Source: Bordetella genomosp. 4 (GTDB lineage Bacteria; Pseudomonadota; Gammaproteobacteria; Burkholderiales; Burkholderiaceae_B). Taken from it: 64,000 nt of DNA. The translations under genes were made by a program, and so were the position numbers. Positions 1-9,800 of this stretch are shown here, one piece after another. How positions within the stretch are numbered: position 1 is the stretch's first letter; every line of letters begins with the position of its first letter. The notes under the pieces were generated by a model. It made no database searches. It was not told where the DNA came from and was given only the letters and a program-made list of their open reading frames with translations. The DNA is taken from NCBI RefSeq assembly GCF_002261185.1, contig NZ_NEVQ01000001.1, positions 404,615 to 468,614 of the forward strand. The letters are read 5' to 3'.

Positions 1-602
1 GATTGCGCGTAGGTCTGTTGCAGCGGCGGCAGCGGGAATTCGTCCGTGCGCGGGCCTTCCAAAGGATTGCCGCTTTCCTGAATTTTGCCGTTGATGTTGC
101 CGGCTTTGCCCGAGGTGCCGCAGACTTTTTCGAAGAAGTCGTAGTGCGGCTCCAAGTCTTCGTAAGTGACGCCGTGGTCTTGCAGCGTCATGTCCTTCGG
201 GATGAAGTCTTTGCCGTAGCGTTCTTCGGTGCGCGTGCGCAGAACGAGTTCTTCCGGCAGGTTGCGGTAGTGCATGCCGTTCCAGTGGAAACCCGCGCCG
301 CCCACGCCATTGCCCAACAGGAACGAGCCGTGTTGGCGATAGGGCACTGCGGTTTCGCCCAGGCTGTGGCGGATGGTCACGGTTTCCTTGGACAGATCCT
401 GGAACAGCTTACCGCGCACTGAATACGCTAGCTCGTCCAAGACTTTTGGATACTCTGCATCATTGGGCGTGTCCTGCATGGGTCCGCGTTCCAATGCCAG
501 CACTTTCAGGCCGTCATTGGTGAGCTCTTGGCCCATGATTGCGCCGGTCCAGCCGAAACCGACCAGCACCACATCAACTTTTTCTTTCTTGATAGATGCC
601 AT
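1..602 (-). CDS. GMC-family flavoprotein dehydrogenase, gluconate 2-dehydrogenase-like large subunit (partial)
   Basis: The first 200 codons of a gene whose 3' end lies outside the window. The N-terminus has an FAD dinucleotide-binding motif (VGFGWTGAIMGQEL, about residues 14-27) and a second GMC-type motif (GNGVGGAGFHWNG) around residue 100. Family members are membrane-bound periplasmic dehydrogenases that oxidise gluconate, 2-ketogluconate or sorbitol and pass electrons to a cytochrome c subunit. It starts 4 bp after the stop of the subunit-3 gene, so the two are co-transcribed, and a cytochrome c gene is expected next, outside the window. The substrate cannot be told from this fragment. 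Confidence 0.9.
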   Translation of the reverse strand, partial: MASIKKEKVDVVLVGFGWTGAIMGQELTNDGLKVLALERGPMQDTPNDAEYPKVLDELAYSVRGKLFQDLSKETVTIRHSLGETAVPYRQHGSFLLGNGVGGAGFHWNGMHYRNLPEELVLRTRTEERYGKDFIPKDMTLQDHGVTYEDLEPHYDFFEKVCGTSGKAGNINGKIQESGNPLEGPRTDEFPLPPLQQTYAQ

Positions 603-606
603 GGTG

Positions 607-1323
607 TTAAGCCTTTTCGCCAGAGATAGAAACAGGGCCGTACGGATACTTCACATTGCCCTGGGCAGGCCAATCCATGAATTCGCCGCGTGCGCCGGGA
701 AAACCGATCATCTTCCAGCCCACCATGCCTTTGTTGCCGCCATACTGTGGATCGGCGAAAAAACCTTCTTTGGTGTTGGACCACAAGAAACTGAAGAAAG
801 TCTTGGAGGGGACTTTTTCGAACTTGATCTTGCCGGTTTCCAGGTCTCTGAGGACTTGTACTTGAGTGGATTGATCCAAGCTGGCGTAGGCTTTGCCGAA
901 TTGTTTTTGGCAATACTCATTACAGGATGAGATGCCGTGGCGGTACATGTCGCGCGGGGGCACATTCAGCTGGTAGCCGTAAGTCGGATCCACATCGGGG
1001 TGAAATGGGCCCTGCATGTACCAGAGCTTGCCATGGCCGAACGGGGTTTCCATCTGACGATCGATGAATTCGGGGACTCCCGCAGCAATGGCGCCCGGGC
1101 CGAGTTCGTCGGCCGGGATCAAATGGTCTACCGCTGCATTGATGAATGCCCACTCGTCTTGAGTGAAATAGGTAGGGCTGTATGTTTTTTTTGCTGAGCC
1201 GCTTTCGGCTTCGCTGGCCTGGGCCGTTTGCGTGACGGCGACACTGCTGGCCAAGGTAGACGCGGGAACAAGCGCGATAGCCTGCTGCAGGAATCGTCTG
1301 CGAGGCCGGATTTCTTCTGTCAT
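607..1323 (-). CDS. Gluconate 2-dehydrogenase subunit 3 family protein (Tat-exported)
   Basis: 238 residues. A twin-arginine signal (RPRRRFLQQ near residue 6, then a hydrophobic stretch ending in an alanine-rich cleavage region) indicates folded export. The C-terminal half holds the motif GFFADPQYGGN followed by GW and IGFPG, typical of subunit 3 of FAD-dependent gluconate or sorbitol dehydrogenases. Subunit 3 is thought to act as export partner and maturation factor for the flavoprotein, which follows immediately. The start at 1323 is chosen because GGAGAG lies about 8 bp upstream and the Tat motif is then N-terminal; the frame stays open upstream to 1467, but that extension is not protein-like. 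Confidence 0.9.
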   Translation of the reverse strand: MTEEIRPRRRFLQQAIALVPASTLASSVAVTQTAQASEAESGSAKKTYSPTYFTQDEWAFINAAVDHLIPADELGPGAIAAGVPEFIDRQMETPFGHGKLWYMQGPFHPDVDPTYGYQLNVPPRDMYRHGISSCNEYCQKQFGKAYASLDQSTQVQVLRDLETGKIKFEKVPSKTFFSFLWSNTKEGFFADPQYGGNKGMVGWKMIGFPGARGEFMDWPAQGNVKYPYGPVSISGEKA

Positions 1324-1832
1324 TGAGACTCTCCGAGGTTTACGTCTGCTGTCTCGATCAGGCGGAGAACATGCATTCTTGAAAACACGGCTACGAGCTT
1401 GAGACAGCATCAGTGATGGCAGATGACCATTCCTCTTTTGGGTAATAGAGGACACTGATCTTTGCATTATGCGCTCTCAGTGCAACTTTAAATTGCAATC
1501 TTGAGTCGACAACTCGGATTTCAGGACTTCGTAAAGTTATATCTGTAAATTCCGAAAACCCCGATATTGTTTGACGATTTTTTCACCGCAATTCCTCTGC
1601 GCGGTGAGCGTTCCCACGTCTACATATATGGCCGCACACGTGGCCAAAAATGCAATAAGGAATGACGTGGAACTATAGCCGGCGCTTCGCCACCTATACG
1701 GACATTCATCACAGCAGTCACATTTTCGATAGACATATGCATTGAGGCGATACGCGTCAATACACGATGGTGTGCTATCGGAATGTGGAGTGCATCGAGT
1801 CGCATGCGTGCTCGAGCATCAAAAGGGAAAAA
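1324..1832. other. Intergenic region between divergent operons
   Basis: About 500 bp separate the gluconate dehydrogenase-type operon (minus) from the CsgG operon (plus). I see no convincing gene. A TGCAA-N7-TTGCA dyad at 1481-1497 has the T-N11-A form of LysR-type operators and lies about 160 bp upstream of the subunit 3 start. No clear -10/-35 pair was found. Confidence 0.5.
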
Positions 1833-2510
1833 ATGTTCCGTAAGATCAGATTCATCAGCATTGCTGCGTTTGCTTCCATCTTGGCCACCGGTTGTGCGAC
1901 GGAGCGTTCACAAGCTGTGGCCGTTCCAACGGTCGCCTCGGCGGGTTCCCCATATCAGGGCGTGCGCAGCCCGATCTCGGTCGGCAAATTCGATAATCGC
2001 AGCGATTATCTGCGTGGTGTTTTTTCGGATGGAGTGGATCGCCTCGGAGGCCAGGCCAAGACGATTTTGATCAGTCATCTGCAGCAGACGGGACGATTCC
2101 AGGTGATGGATCGCGAAAACCTCACCGAAATCACTCAAGAAGCCGCGTTCAACAAGCAAGCGAACCGCATCCAGGGCGCGCGTTATGTGGTCACTGGCGA
2201 TGTGACCGCGTTTGGTCGGAAGGTGACTGGCGATCATCAGCTCTTTGGCATCCTCGGACGCGGCAAAGAGCAAGTGGCTTATGCCAAGGTCGATCTCAAT
2301 GTAGTGGATGTGGTGACATCCGAAGTCGTCTATTCCGCCGCCGGCGCAGGCGAGTACCGCTTGTCGAATCGCGAAATCGTCGGCTTTGGCGGCACCGCCA
2401 GCTACGACTCCACTCTCAACGGAAAAGTGCTCGATCTGGCCATACGGGAAGCCGTCGACAAACTCGTGTCCGGCATTGAGCAAGGCACGTGGCAGCCCTC
2501 TAAAAACTGA
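1833..2510 (+). CDS. CsgG/HfaB-family outer-membrane lipoprotein
   Basis: 225 residues. Signal peptide with lipobox LATGC (Cys21). The body contains the CsgG-like region with DRENLTEI and IQGARYVVTGDVTAFG, where CsgG family members form the periplasmic barrel wall of an outer-membrane pore. ATG 1833 is preceded by AAAAGGGA at 1821-1828; the in-frame upstream extension to 1767 would bury the signal peptide. It is followed after 14 bp by DUF4810 and DUF799 lipoprotein genes. The same triad exists in Neisseria (NMB1164-NMB1163-NMB1162) and is not a curli locus: csgA, csgB, csgE and csgF are absent here. The three proteins probably form one envelope complex of unknown role. Confidence 0.88.
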   Translation: MFRKIRFISIAAFASILATGCATERSQAVAVPTVASAGSPYQGVRSPISVGKFDNRSDYLRGVFSDGVDRLGGQAKTILISHLQQTGRFQVMDRENLTEITQEAAFNKQANRIQGARYVVTGDVTAFGRKVTGDHQLFGILGRGKEQVAYAKVDLNVVDVVTSEVVYSAAGAGEYRLSNREIVGFGGTASYDSTLNGKVLDLAIREAVDKLVSGIEQGTWQPSKN

Positions 2511-2524
2511 TCGTCGAGACAATC

Positions 2525-3028
2525 ATGCTGAATCAATCGAGCAGGGCTTGGTGTCACGCCCCAGGATCGGTACGTCTATTGCAGATAGGTCTTCGCCTCT
2601 CGGCTGCTTGTGTGGCGGGTGGGGTGTTGGCGGCATGTGTGCAAGCCCCCAAGCACATGTACAACTGGAAAAGCTATCAGCCCGCCGTATACGCCTATCT
2701 GAATGACGAGGGCGTGGACTACGCTGCCCAGGCCCAAGACATGGAGCTGAACGTCGAGACCGCTCGCTCATCGAACACGGCTTTGCCTCCGGGCTTTCGC
2801 GCCCATTTGGGCTTGCTGTATTTAAAACTCGGTGAAGACAGCAGGGCGGTGGAACAGCTGCAAGGAGAAAAACTCGCGTTTCCTGAGTCGACCTCGTTCA
2901 TGGATTTTCTGATGAGGAATCTGTCGCCAGTATCGGCAGCGCCACAGAAGGGCGAGCCTGAGCCCATCGACACGGACCCGAACGGCGGGACGTCAGGACT
3001 GAAAACCGTCAAAAAAGAAGGAGCCTGA
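2525..3028 (+). CDS. DUF4810 lipoprotein
   Basis: 167 residues. Lipobox LAAC with Cys38, then MYNWKSYQPAVYAYL, which I recognise as the start of the DUF4810 family. A TPR-like helical stretch follows (GFRAHLGLLYLKLGEDSRAVEQL) and the C-terminus is Pro/Glu-rich. The n-region before the signal is unusually long, so a downstream alternative start (for example TTG near residue 19) is possible. It lies between CsgG and DUF799 genes, with only 2 bp before the latter. Function is unknown; the conserved trio suggests an accessory subunit of the CsgG-type complex. Confidence 0.85.
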   Translation: MLNQSSRAWCHAPGSVRLLQIGLRLSAACVAGGVLAACVQAPKHMYNWKSYQPAVYAYLNDEGVDYAAQAQDMELNVETARSSNTALPPGFRAHLGLLYLKLGEDSRAVEQLQGEKLAFPESTSFMDFLMRNLSPVSAAPQKGEPEPIDTDPNGGTSGLKTVKKEGA

Positions 3029-3030
3029 CG

Positions 3031-3684
3031 ATGATGACAGGTCTATTGCGCGGACTCGCTTGCGGGCTGATTCTGATGCTCTCGGCTTGTGCCGCGCCAC
3101 AGAGTAATGTGGACTACGCGGCATTTCGCGAAAGCAAGCCAGCGTCTATCCTGGTTTTGCCCGTGCTGAATATGTCGGTCGAGCCTGCCGCATCTGCCGC
3201 TGTGTTGGCACAGGCGACGTTTCCACTGGCAGAGTCTGGTTATTACGTGGTGCCGGTCGCTGTGATGGAGGAAACCTTCAGACAGAATGGCGTGGCTTCT
3301 GCTGACGATGTTCATGGCTTACCGGCGTCTAAACTCAGGGACATATTCGGCGCCGACGCCGCGTTGTATATGACAGTAAAGCAGTATGGATCGAGTTACC
3401 AGGTGTTGCTCAGCACGACCACTGTCGAAATAGACGCGACGCTGATTGATTTGCGTAGCGGAACAAAATTGTGGGAAGGGTCCAGGACCGTCGTTCACAG
3501 CAACAACAATAGCGGTAGCGGAATCATCGGTATGTTGGTACAGGCCGTCGTAGACCAGGTCGTCAATACGCTATCCGATCGCAGCTATGACGTTGCCGGG
3601 ATGGCGGACAATCAACTGCTTAGTGCAGGCCAACCCGGTGGCATACTGTATGGGCCGCGGTCGCCACATTATGAGATGCAATAA
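3031..3684 (+). CDS. DUF799 (GNA1162-like) lipoprotein
   Basis: 217 residues, preceded by a good ribosome site (GAAGGAG, 3017-3023). Signal peptide with lipobox LSAC (Cys20). The core ILVLPVLNMSVEPAAS and the later stretch from EIDATLIDLRSGTKLWEG to VVNTL match the DUF799 family, whose meningococcal member GNA1162 has a fold reminiscent of TolB and transport-protein N-terminal domains. Last gene of the CsgG-DUF4810-DUF799 operon. Family membership is clear; the role is unknown. Confidence 0.88.
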   Translation: MMTGLLRGLACGLILMLSACAAPQSNVDYAAFRESKPASILVLPVLNMSVEPAASAAVLAQATFPLAESGYYVVPVAVMEETFRQNGVASADDVHGLPASKLRDIFGADAALYMTVKQYGSSYQVLLSTTTVEIDATLIDLRSGTKLWEGSRTVVHSNNNSGSGIIGMLVQAVVDQVVNTLSDRSYDVAGMADNQLLSAGQPGGILYGPRSPHYEMQ

Positions 3685-3828
3685 GGCACTGCTGATCGAA
3701 TGGCGACGTGTATCAGCGCTCGCAGCCTTGGACTGATTTAAGGCAGTTCTGCCGTCTAGGGGCGATGTCAGCGTAATATTCCGACTGGACACATCTACCA
3801 AGTCCTTTTCGGATGGATTGCTACTGAT

Positions 3829-4962
3829 ATGCGTCGTCTTTCGTTCGTGCTCGAAACCAGGCGTTGGCGTGGCCTGATGCGTGTTTTTTGCGGTGTCGCC
3901 CTGCTGATCACTGCGGCAGGATGCGCCACTCAGGGCTTTAAATCCACACCGCGCAGTACCAGCGACGTAAACGCAGACCTTCTACGGATGCTGCCAACTC
4001 AACTATCCGACCGGGAAGGGTGGGCGCGGGATATTGCCGTTTCCTTTACCGCGCAAGGGCTGGATCCGAGCCAAGAAAATCTATGCGCCGTGGTGGCAGT
4101 GACGGCGCAGGAGTCGACATTTCAAGCAGATCCCGCAGTGCCGGATCTGCCTAATATCGCCAAGCGGGAAATCGAGCGTCGCACGCAGGCCATGCATCTG
4201 CCCGGTTTCCTGGTCAACGCGGCATTAGGGCTGAAATCCCCCACAGGAAAAACGTACAAACAACGGCTCGATACGGTACGTACGGAAAAACAACTGAGCG
4301 AAATCTTTGATGATTTCATAGGCATGGTTCCGATGGGCCGCCAATTGTTTGGCGGCCTGAATCCCGTGCATACGGGTGGGCCCATGCAGGTGAGCATCGA
4401 ATTTGCGCAGACGCATGCGCAGGACTACCCCTATGCCGTCGAGCATTCAATTCGACGTGAGGTATTTACTCGGCGGGGCGGAATGTACTTCGGGATCGCA
4501 CATTTGTTAGGGTATCCCGCGCATTACGACTCGGTGCTGTATCGCTTTGCCGATTTCAATGCAGGCTGGTACGCCAGTCGAAACGCGGCTTTTCAGGCAG
4601 CGGTGAGTCGCTTGTCAGGCATCGACCTGGCGTTGGATGGCGATCTGTTGATAAACGGCGCGATCGATCCTAGTAAAACCGAGCGCGCGGTCCGCGCGAT
4701 CCGACGTCAGCTGGACATTAACGAAACCCGGATTCGCCCTGAGCTCGAAAAAGGAGACAGTCTGGAGTTCGAGGAAACAGATCTCTACGAACGGGTCTTC
4801 GAGTTGGCGGACAAGGATGCAGGCAAGCCATTGCCGCGCGCGGTGTTGCCCGGCATCAAATTGGAAAGTCCCAAGATCACTCGAAACTTGACTACCGCCT
4901 GGTTCGCCAATCGTGTTTACGACCGTTGGAAGCAGTGCATGTCCCGCGCCGGGCGTTCATAG
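3829..4962 (+). CDS. DUF1615 family lipoprotein
   Basis: 377 residues from 3829; a start at 3877 (MRVFCG) would give a more usual signal peptide. Lipobox TAAGC (Cys32 from 3829). The body has motifs I associate with DUF1615: CAVVAVTAQESTFQADP, GGPMQVSIEFA and the stretch GGMYFGIAHLLGYP. The AQEST element with a Gln/Glu pair resembles the catalytic region of lysozyme-like folds, but that is only a resemblance. It is separated from the DUF799 gene by 144 bp and may have its own promoter. No function is assigned to the family. Confidence 0.85.
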   Translation: MRRLSFVLETRRWRGLMRVFCGVALLITAAGCATQGFKSTPRSTSDVNADLLRMLPTQLSDREGWARDIAVSFTAQGLDPSQENLCAVVAVTAQESTFQADPAVPDLPNIAKREIERRTQAMHLPGFLVNAALGLKSPTGKTYKQRLDTVRTEKQLSEIFDDFIGMVPMGRQLFGGLNPVHTGGPMQVSIEFAQTHAQDYPYAVEHSIRREVFTRRGGMYFGIAHLLGYPAHYDSVLYRFADFNAGWYASRNAAFQAAVSRLSGIDLALDGDLLINGAIDPSKTERAVRAIRRQLDINETRIRPELEKGDSLEFEETDLYERVFELADKDAGKPLPRAVLPGIKLESPKITRNLTTAWFANRVYDRWKQCMSRAGRS

Positions 4963-5018
4963 CAGAAGCGTTCAGCCATCGCGCTGCGACCGTCGTTGGC
5001 TGCAGCGACGGTTGGCCA

Positions 5019-5969
5019 TTATGCGGCCGTAGGCGCAATCGCGAGCGGGCTCAGTTCATCGGCCTGGCTGGCATAAATGGAGAGCGCGGTCTGGCCGTTC
5101 CACCAATACACGCGCGCTACGGGGACGAGGCGCGCGATCTCTACTGCCTGGGCAAGTTCGCTTTCGATGTAGTGTGTGTGAAAACCTGCCATGAGCGCCT
5201 GAGCCTTGTGCTGTGCGGTCTGTTCGGGGCGATATCGGGTTTCGTCACGCATGGCGAGCGGGCCATGAAATCCATGGCGGTCCAGCCACCCTTGGGTACG
5301 TGCGCGGTCTTTTTCGGGGCGGCCCGTGATGATGGGGAGGTGGCGTAAATCCCGCCCCGGGAGGATCGCGCTGGGCGCGAGCGCGTCGCGCTGTGATAGT
5401 GCGCCTGCCAGATCGGATTCGTATACATGAGCGGGAACGTCTGGCAACAAGATGCCATCGAGATCGATGGCCCAGGATGCATAAGTATCGGCGGCGCGAT
5501 CAGGCAGGTTTCCGGTGGCGCCATACGCGGGAGTGATGGATTCGCGTTCCCAGGGAAACCAGGCGCGAAAACCGTCGGGGATCTTGAAACCGAAATCGGG
5601 CCGTATCCGCGATTGATCGTCGTGAGCGAGCGTGAAGACATGCAGCTTGTATCCGGCGTTCGACAGAAAATCGATGCTGTCCGACAGTGTCGTGCCACGT
5701 CCGGCGATGTCTTCTATCAGCAGCACGTGAGCGCCTGCGAGCGGAGTCTGCGATGTGAACCAGGAAACGTCGCGCGTGCGGCGATCGTATGAGAGCGCGT
5801 ACATGGGCAGATCCAATGCCGTGCTGGCCACGAGCGCGGGCGCCAAGCCTCCTCGTGCAATCGCCACGATCGCGTCGAAGGCCATGTCGCGCCATTGCGG
5901 GATATACGCAGCGACAGCCTGTTCGACACGGGCATAGTCGTAGGGGAACAGGGCAGGGGAAATAGACAT
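5019..5969 (-). CDS. Phosphoribosyltransferase-HAD fusion protein
   Basis: 316 residues with two domains. Residues 1-160 form a type I phosphoribosyltransferase: the PRPP loop LLIEDIAGRGTTLSDS lies at about 83-98 and IVAIARGGLAPALVA at 35-48. Residues 165-316 resemble a HAD hydrolase: motif I IDLDGILL (Asp169, Asp171) and IITGRP near 213-218. Family knowledge says PRTases move a base or related group onto PRPP and HADs remove phosphate, so the fusion could act in sequence on a nucleotide-like substrate. It stands alone between a plus-strand lipoprotein gene and a GntR regulator. Substrate unknown; an orotate PRTase role is unlikely given the fusion. Confidence 0.8.
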   Translation of the reverse strand: MSISPALFPYDYARVEQAVAAYIPQWRDMAFDAIVAIARGGLAPALVASTALDLPMYALSYDRRTRDVSWFTSQTPLAGAHVLLIEDIAGRGTTLSDSIDFLSNAGYKLHVFTLAHDDQSRIRPDFGFKIPDGFRAWFPWERESITPAYGATGNLPDRAADTYASWAIDLDGILLPDVPAHVYESDLAGALSQRDALAPSAILPGRDLRHLPIITGRPEKDRARTQGWLDRHGFHGPLAMRDETRYRPEQTAQHKAQALMAGFHTHYIESELAQAVEIARLVPVARVYWWNGQTALSIYASQADELSPLAIAPTAA

Positions 5970-6113
5970 GGCAGATCAGGTGACAAAGGAACGCGTGGAA
6001 ATTTTGCCACAAACCTGAATGGACGGGTATGGTGCTGCGCAGCGACGTCATACCCGTGGGGCGTGGGTGCGCATGCACCACATGCATGCCACGCACTCGC
6101 TGGTCCTGGCTGC

Positions 6114-6836
6114 TCAAATCAATGCTTGGCGAGCGGCCTGCAGGCGGTGCAGCGTGATTTTCCGCACTTCGGCCTTGCTGATCTCGATATGGGATTTCAG
6201 CATGCGTATGGCTTCGTCGGCTCTGCGTGCAAGGATGGCGCGGAGGATGGCGCCGTGCTCCTGATACGTCGCGTCGACGCGATAGTCTTTGGTGAAATCG
6301 AGTTGGCGAATGATGCGGATTTTCTCTGTGACGTCGCGGTGGATGCTGGCCATCTCCGGATTGCCGGCTGCGGCAACCAAAGAACAATGAAAGGCTTCGT
6401 CCCGTTCGGCGACCTGTTTGCCGCTACGCAAGCGTTCATCGGGTGGCACCAGCCAGAATTGTTTGAGCGCGGAGAGCTCGCCGTTGCTGTCCATGTCTTG
6501 CAGCCCGCACAGACGGGTGACGGCGGCTTGCTCCAGCACGATGCGCACATCGTACAGCGCTTCGAAGCGTTCGAAATCAAACGGATGTACGCGCCAACCA
6601 CTGCGTTGGCGCAGCAGGACGAAGCCTTCCCGTTCGAGCCGGTAAAGCGCTTGCCGCACAGGGGTTCGACTGACGCCGAGGCGTGCAACCAGATCGCTTT
6701 CGGTGAACTCGTCCCCGGGCAAGAGGCGGAACTCGAAGATATCGCGCTTGATGAGTTCGTAGGCTTGCCCGGCGAGGGTGATGCCGGAGGGATGGGCAGC
6801 AGAGGCCGGGGATAGCGTGGTCAGGCTCAGTCGCAT
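6114..6836 (-). CDS. GntR-family (FCD) transcriptional regulator of the urea module
   Basis: 240 residues. Winged helix-turn-helix at about 20-85 (FTESDLVARLGVSRTPVRQA), then an all-helical FCD ligand-binding domain with metal-site residues of the RDEAFHCSLV and QEHGAILRAI type. It begins 1 nt after the urea carboxylase stop (TGA-T-ATG), so it is translationally coupled to it; an ATG at 6851 would overlap by 14 nt. As the last gene of the allophanate hydrolase-urea carboxylase operon it is the likely local repressor, acting perhaps at the GTATAC dyad at 12521-12530. Inducer unknown; urea or allophanate would be logical. Confidence 0.88.
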   Translation of the reverse strand: MRLSLTTLSPASAAHPSGITLAGQAYELIKRDIFEFRLLPGDEFTESDLVARLGVSRTPVRQALYRLEREGFVLLRQRSGWRVHPFDFERFEALYDVRIVLEQAAVTRLCGLQDMDSNGELSALKQFWLVPPDERLRSGKQVAERDEAFHCSLVAAAGNPEMASIHRDVTEKIRIIRQLDFTKDYRVDATYQEHGAILRAILARRADEAIRMLKSHIEISKAEVRKITLHRLQAARQALI

Positions 6837-6837
6837 A

Positions 6838-9800
6838 TCAAGAGGCCGCATACTGGATTTCGCCATCGATGGGGTTGCCGTCTTCTTCCGCGAGGGATGG
6901 GATGGCTCCGGTATCAATGACCACCAGCATGTCTCCGCTATTGACGGGTTTGCCCTGTGTGCAGCGTATGGCGGTGATCGTGCCGTTGAATGCCGCCTTG
7001 ATCGACAGTTCCATTTTCATGGCTTCGACAATGACGAGTGTGTCACCGGCCTTTACGTATTGGCCCACACTGACGGGGATCTTCCACACGTTGCCGCACA
7101 GATCGGCCGATACGGCGCGTTCGGTATCAGAGAGCGCCAGGGCTGTGTCGTCAGTGATCTCGGGCTCGACGGTGATGGACTCTTCTGCTTGCCACAGTGC
7201 GACTTCCGATTCGAATGCTGCCTGCTGTGTTGCTTTAAAGGCCTTGATGTCGGCGGCATGTTCGGCCAGAAAGCGCTGGTGTGCCGCAAAATCGAAATCC
7301 TCTTCCTCGATGCGCAGTGTGGCGCGACCCTCGCGGAAGTCCTCGCGTAGCGCGGTCAGCTCGTCCTCAGAAACTGGGTAAAAGCGCACTTGATCGAAGA
7401 ATCGCAACAACCACGGCTCGCCATTCTGGAACATGGGGTTCTTCAGGAACTTGTTCCAGATAGGCAGTGTGCGGCCGACGAGTTGATAGCCGCCGGGGGA
7501 ATCCATGCCGTAGATGCACATGTACACGCCACCGATGCCTACGGTGCCTTCGGCGGTAAAGGTGCGTGCCGGATTGTATTTCGAGGTCAATAGGCGGTGC
7601 CGCGGATCGATGGGCACCGCGCAGGGAGCGCCCAGGTAGACATCGCCCAAGCCCAGGATGAGGTAGCTGGCATCGAAGACGATACGGCGTACGTCGTCGC
7701 GTGACTCGAGCCCGTTGATACGTTGAATGAAGTCCACATTGTTTGGCAGCCACGGCGCATTGGCACGTACGGTTTCTTGATAGCGCTGTACGGCGCCCAA
7801 GGTGGCGCTGTCCTCGAAAGCCATCGGCAGATAGACCACCCGTGTCGGAATCTTCAGGGTCGAGACGTCGGGCAGCGTGTCTTCGATCTGTAGCAGGCGC
7901 TCGATTAATGCGTGTTGGCTGATCAGGTGGCTGTCGTACTGGATTTGCAGCGAGCGCACGCCGGGCGAGAACTCCAGAATCCCTGTAACGGGGGTTTCGG
8001 TGAGAGCTTGCATCAACAGGTGCACGCGCATGCGCAACGCCAGATCCAGAACGTTGTCACCATATTCCAGCAGCAGATAGCTGTCTCCTGCCTGCCGATA
8101 AGTGATGAGCGGTCGCGAGTCCTTGGCGGGTAGCCGAACCAGAATGGGCGACGAATCGCCTGGCAATTCCGGTGATGACGAGGATGTCAAAGCCGTCGTC
8201 ATTGGGTGCGCTGCCGATGGCGATGCCGATTTACCGCTCTGGCCAACGAGTGCGGTGACGGCGGGTGTGCTGGCTGCGAGCGTTGCGATCGCGGCCTCTT
8301 GTTGCGCCTGTAACGCCAGAGCATCCTCGATCGTCAATGGGATAAAGCGAATGCGATCACCCGGGCGGACTTGACCGACTTTCCATAGCTCGGCTTTGGC
8401 AATGGTGACAGGACACACGAATCCACCGAGGCTGGGGCCATCTCGGGTCAGGATGACCGGACTGTCTCCGGTGAAATTGACGCTGCCAATCGCGTATTCG
8501 CAATCGTGAATGTTGGACGGGTGCAGACCGGCCTCGCCCCCGTCTTGCCGGGTCCAGACGGGTTTCGGGCCGAGCAGGCGTACGCCGAGCCGATTGGAGT
8601 TGTAGTGCACCTCCCAATCGGCGGCAAAGAACGCCGTTATGGATTCTGGGGTAAAGAAATCCGGGGCGCCATGCGGCCCGAGCAGTACTCCGATTTGCCA
8701 TTGCGTGGGATAGTCGGGTATCAGCGCCGGATCGAGTGCAGACGGCGTTGCATTGGGGGCTGGCGTCAGGCTGGCAGGCAGTTCCGGTTGGGCTATGGGC
8801 AACATGTCGCCGACGCGCAGGCAACGCCCCGCATGACCACCAAACTGGCCTAGCGCAAAGGTGGAGCGGCTGCCCAAATAGGAGGGCACGTCCAAGCCAT
8901 TGCGGATGGCCAGATAGCTGCGGCAACCCGAAAGCGCGCGGCCTATGACGAGGATCTGGCCCGGGCGTACGTGCAGCGGTTGCCACATGGCGACAGGCTG
9001 ATCATCCAGCCATGCATCCATCTTTGCGCCGGTCAGCGCGATGACCGCATCGGTGTGAAATTTCAGGGTGGGACCGATGAGCGTGCATTCCAGGCCTGCC
9101 GCCTCGGCAGCATTACCGATGATGCGGTTGGCCAACTGGAATGCATAGTCGTCCATCGGGCCGGAGGGAGGCACACCAATATTCCAATAGCCCACCCGTC
9201 CGGGATAGTCTTGGACGCTGGTATAGGTACCGGCTTCTAGGATTTCGATGGCGGTGGGCTGGAAATCAAAGTTATCTAAGAATCGCGTGGAGAGCGCACC
9301 CGTTTCAAAACGGGCGTCTGCCGTGATTTGACGCAGAAACTCCAGGTTCGTGGCGATGCCGTGCAATTGCGTATTCGCCAGCGCATCGCGCAGTTTTCCC
9401 AGGGCCTCGGTACGATCGGAGCCATGCACGATCAGCTTGGCCAGCATGGGATCATAGAAAGACGCGACCTCTGTACCGGTTTCCACCCAGCCGTCCACGC
9501 GCGCCCCGGCCGGAAATGAGACGTGAGTCAGTACCCCGGGGGACGGTTGGAAATCGCGAACGGGGTCTTCGGCATAGAGGCGGACCTCGATCGCGGCGCC
9601 TGAGGGCGGGCGTTGCAAAGCCGCCCAATCCAGCGTATCTCCAGCCGCGACACGCAGCATGCATTCGATCAGGTCCAGGCCCGTGACAGCCTCGGTGACG
9701 GGATGTTCGACTTGCAGGCGAGTGTTGACCTCCAGAAAGTAGAACGCGTCACGGGCACTGTCGTAAATGAATTCGACCGTACCGGCGGATCGATAGGAGA

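Noticed and set aside
1833..3684. Curli biogenesis operon
   Set aside because: Only the CsgG-type protein fits; csgA, csgB, csgD, csgE and csgF are absent and the neighbours are DUF4810 and DUF799.
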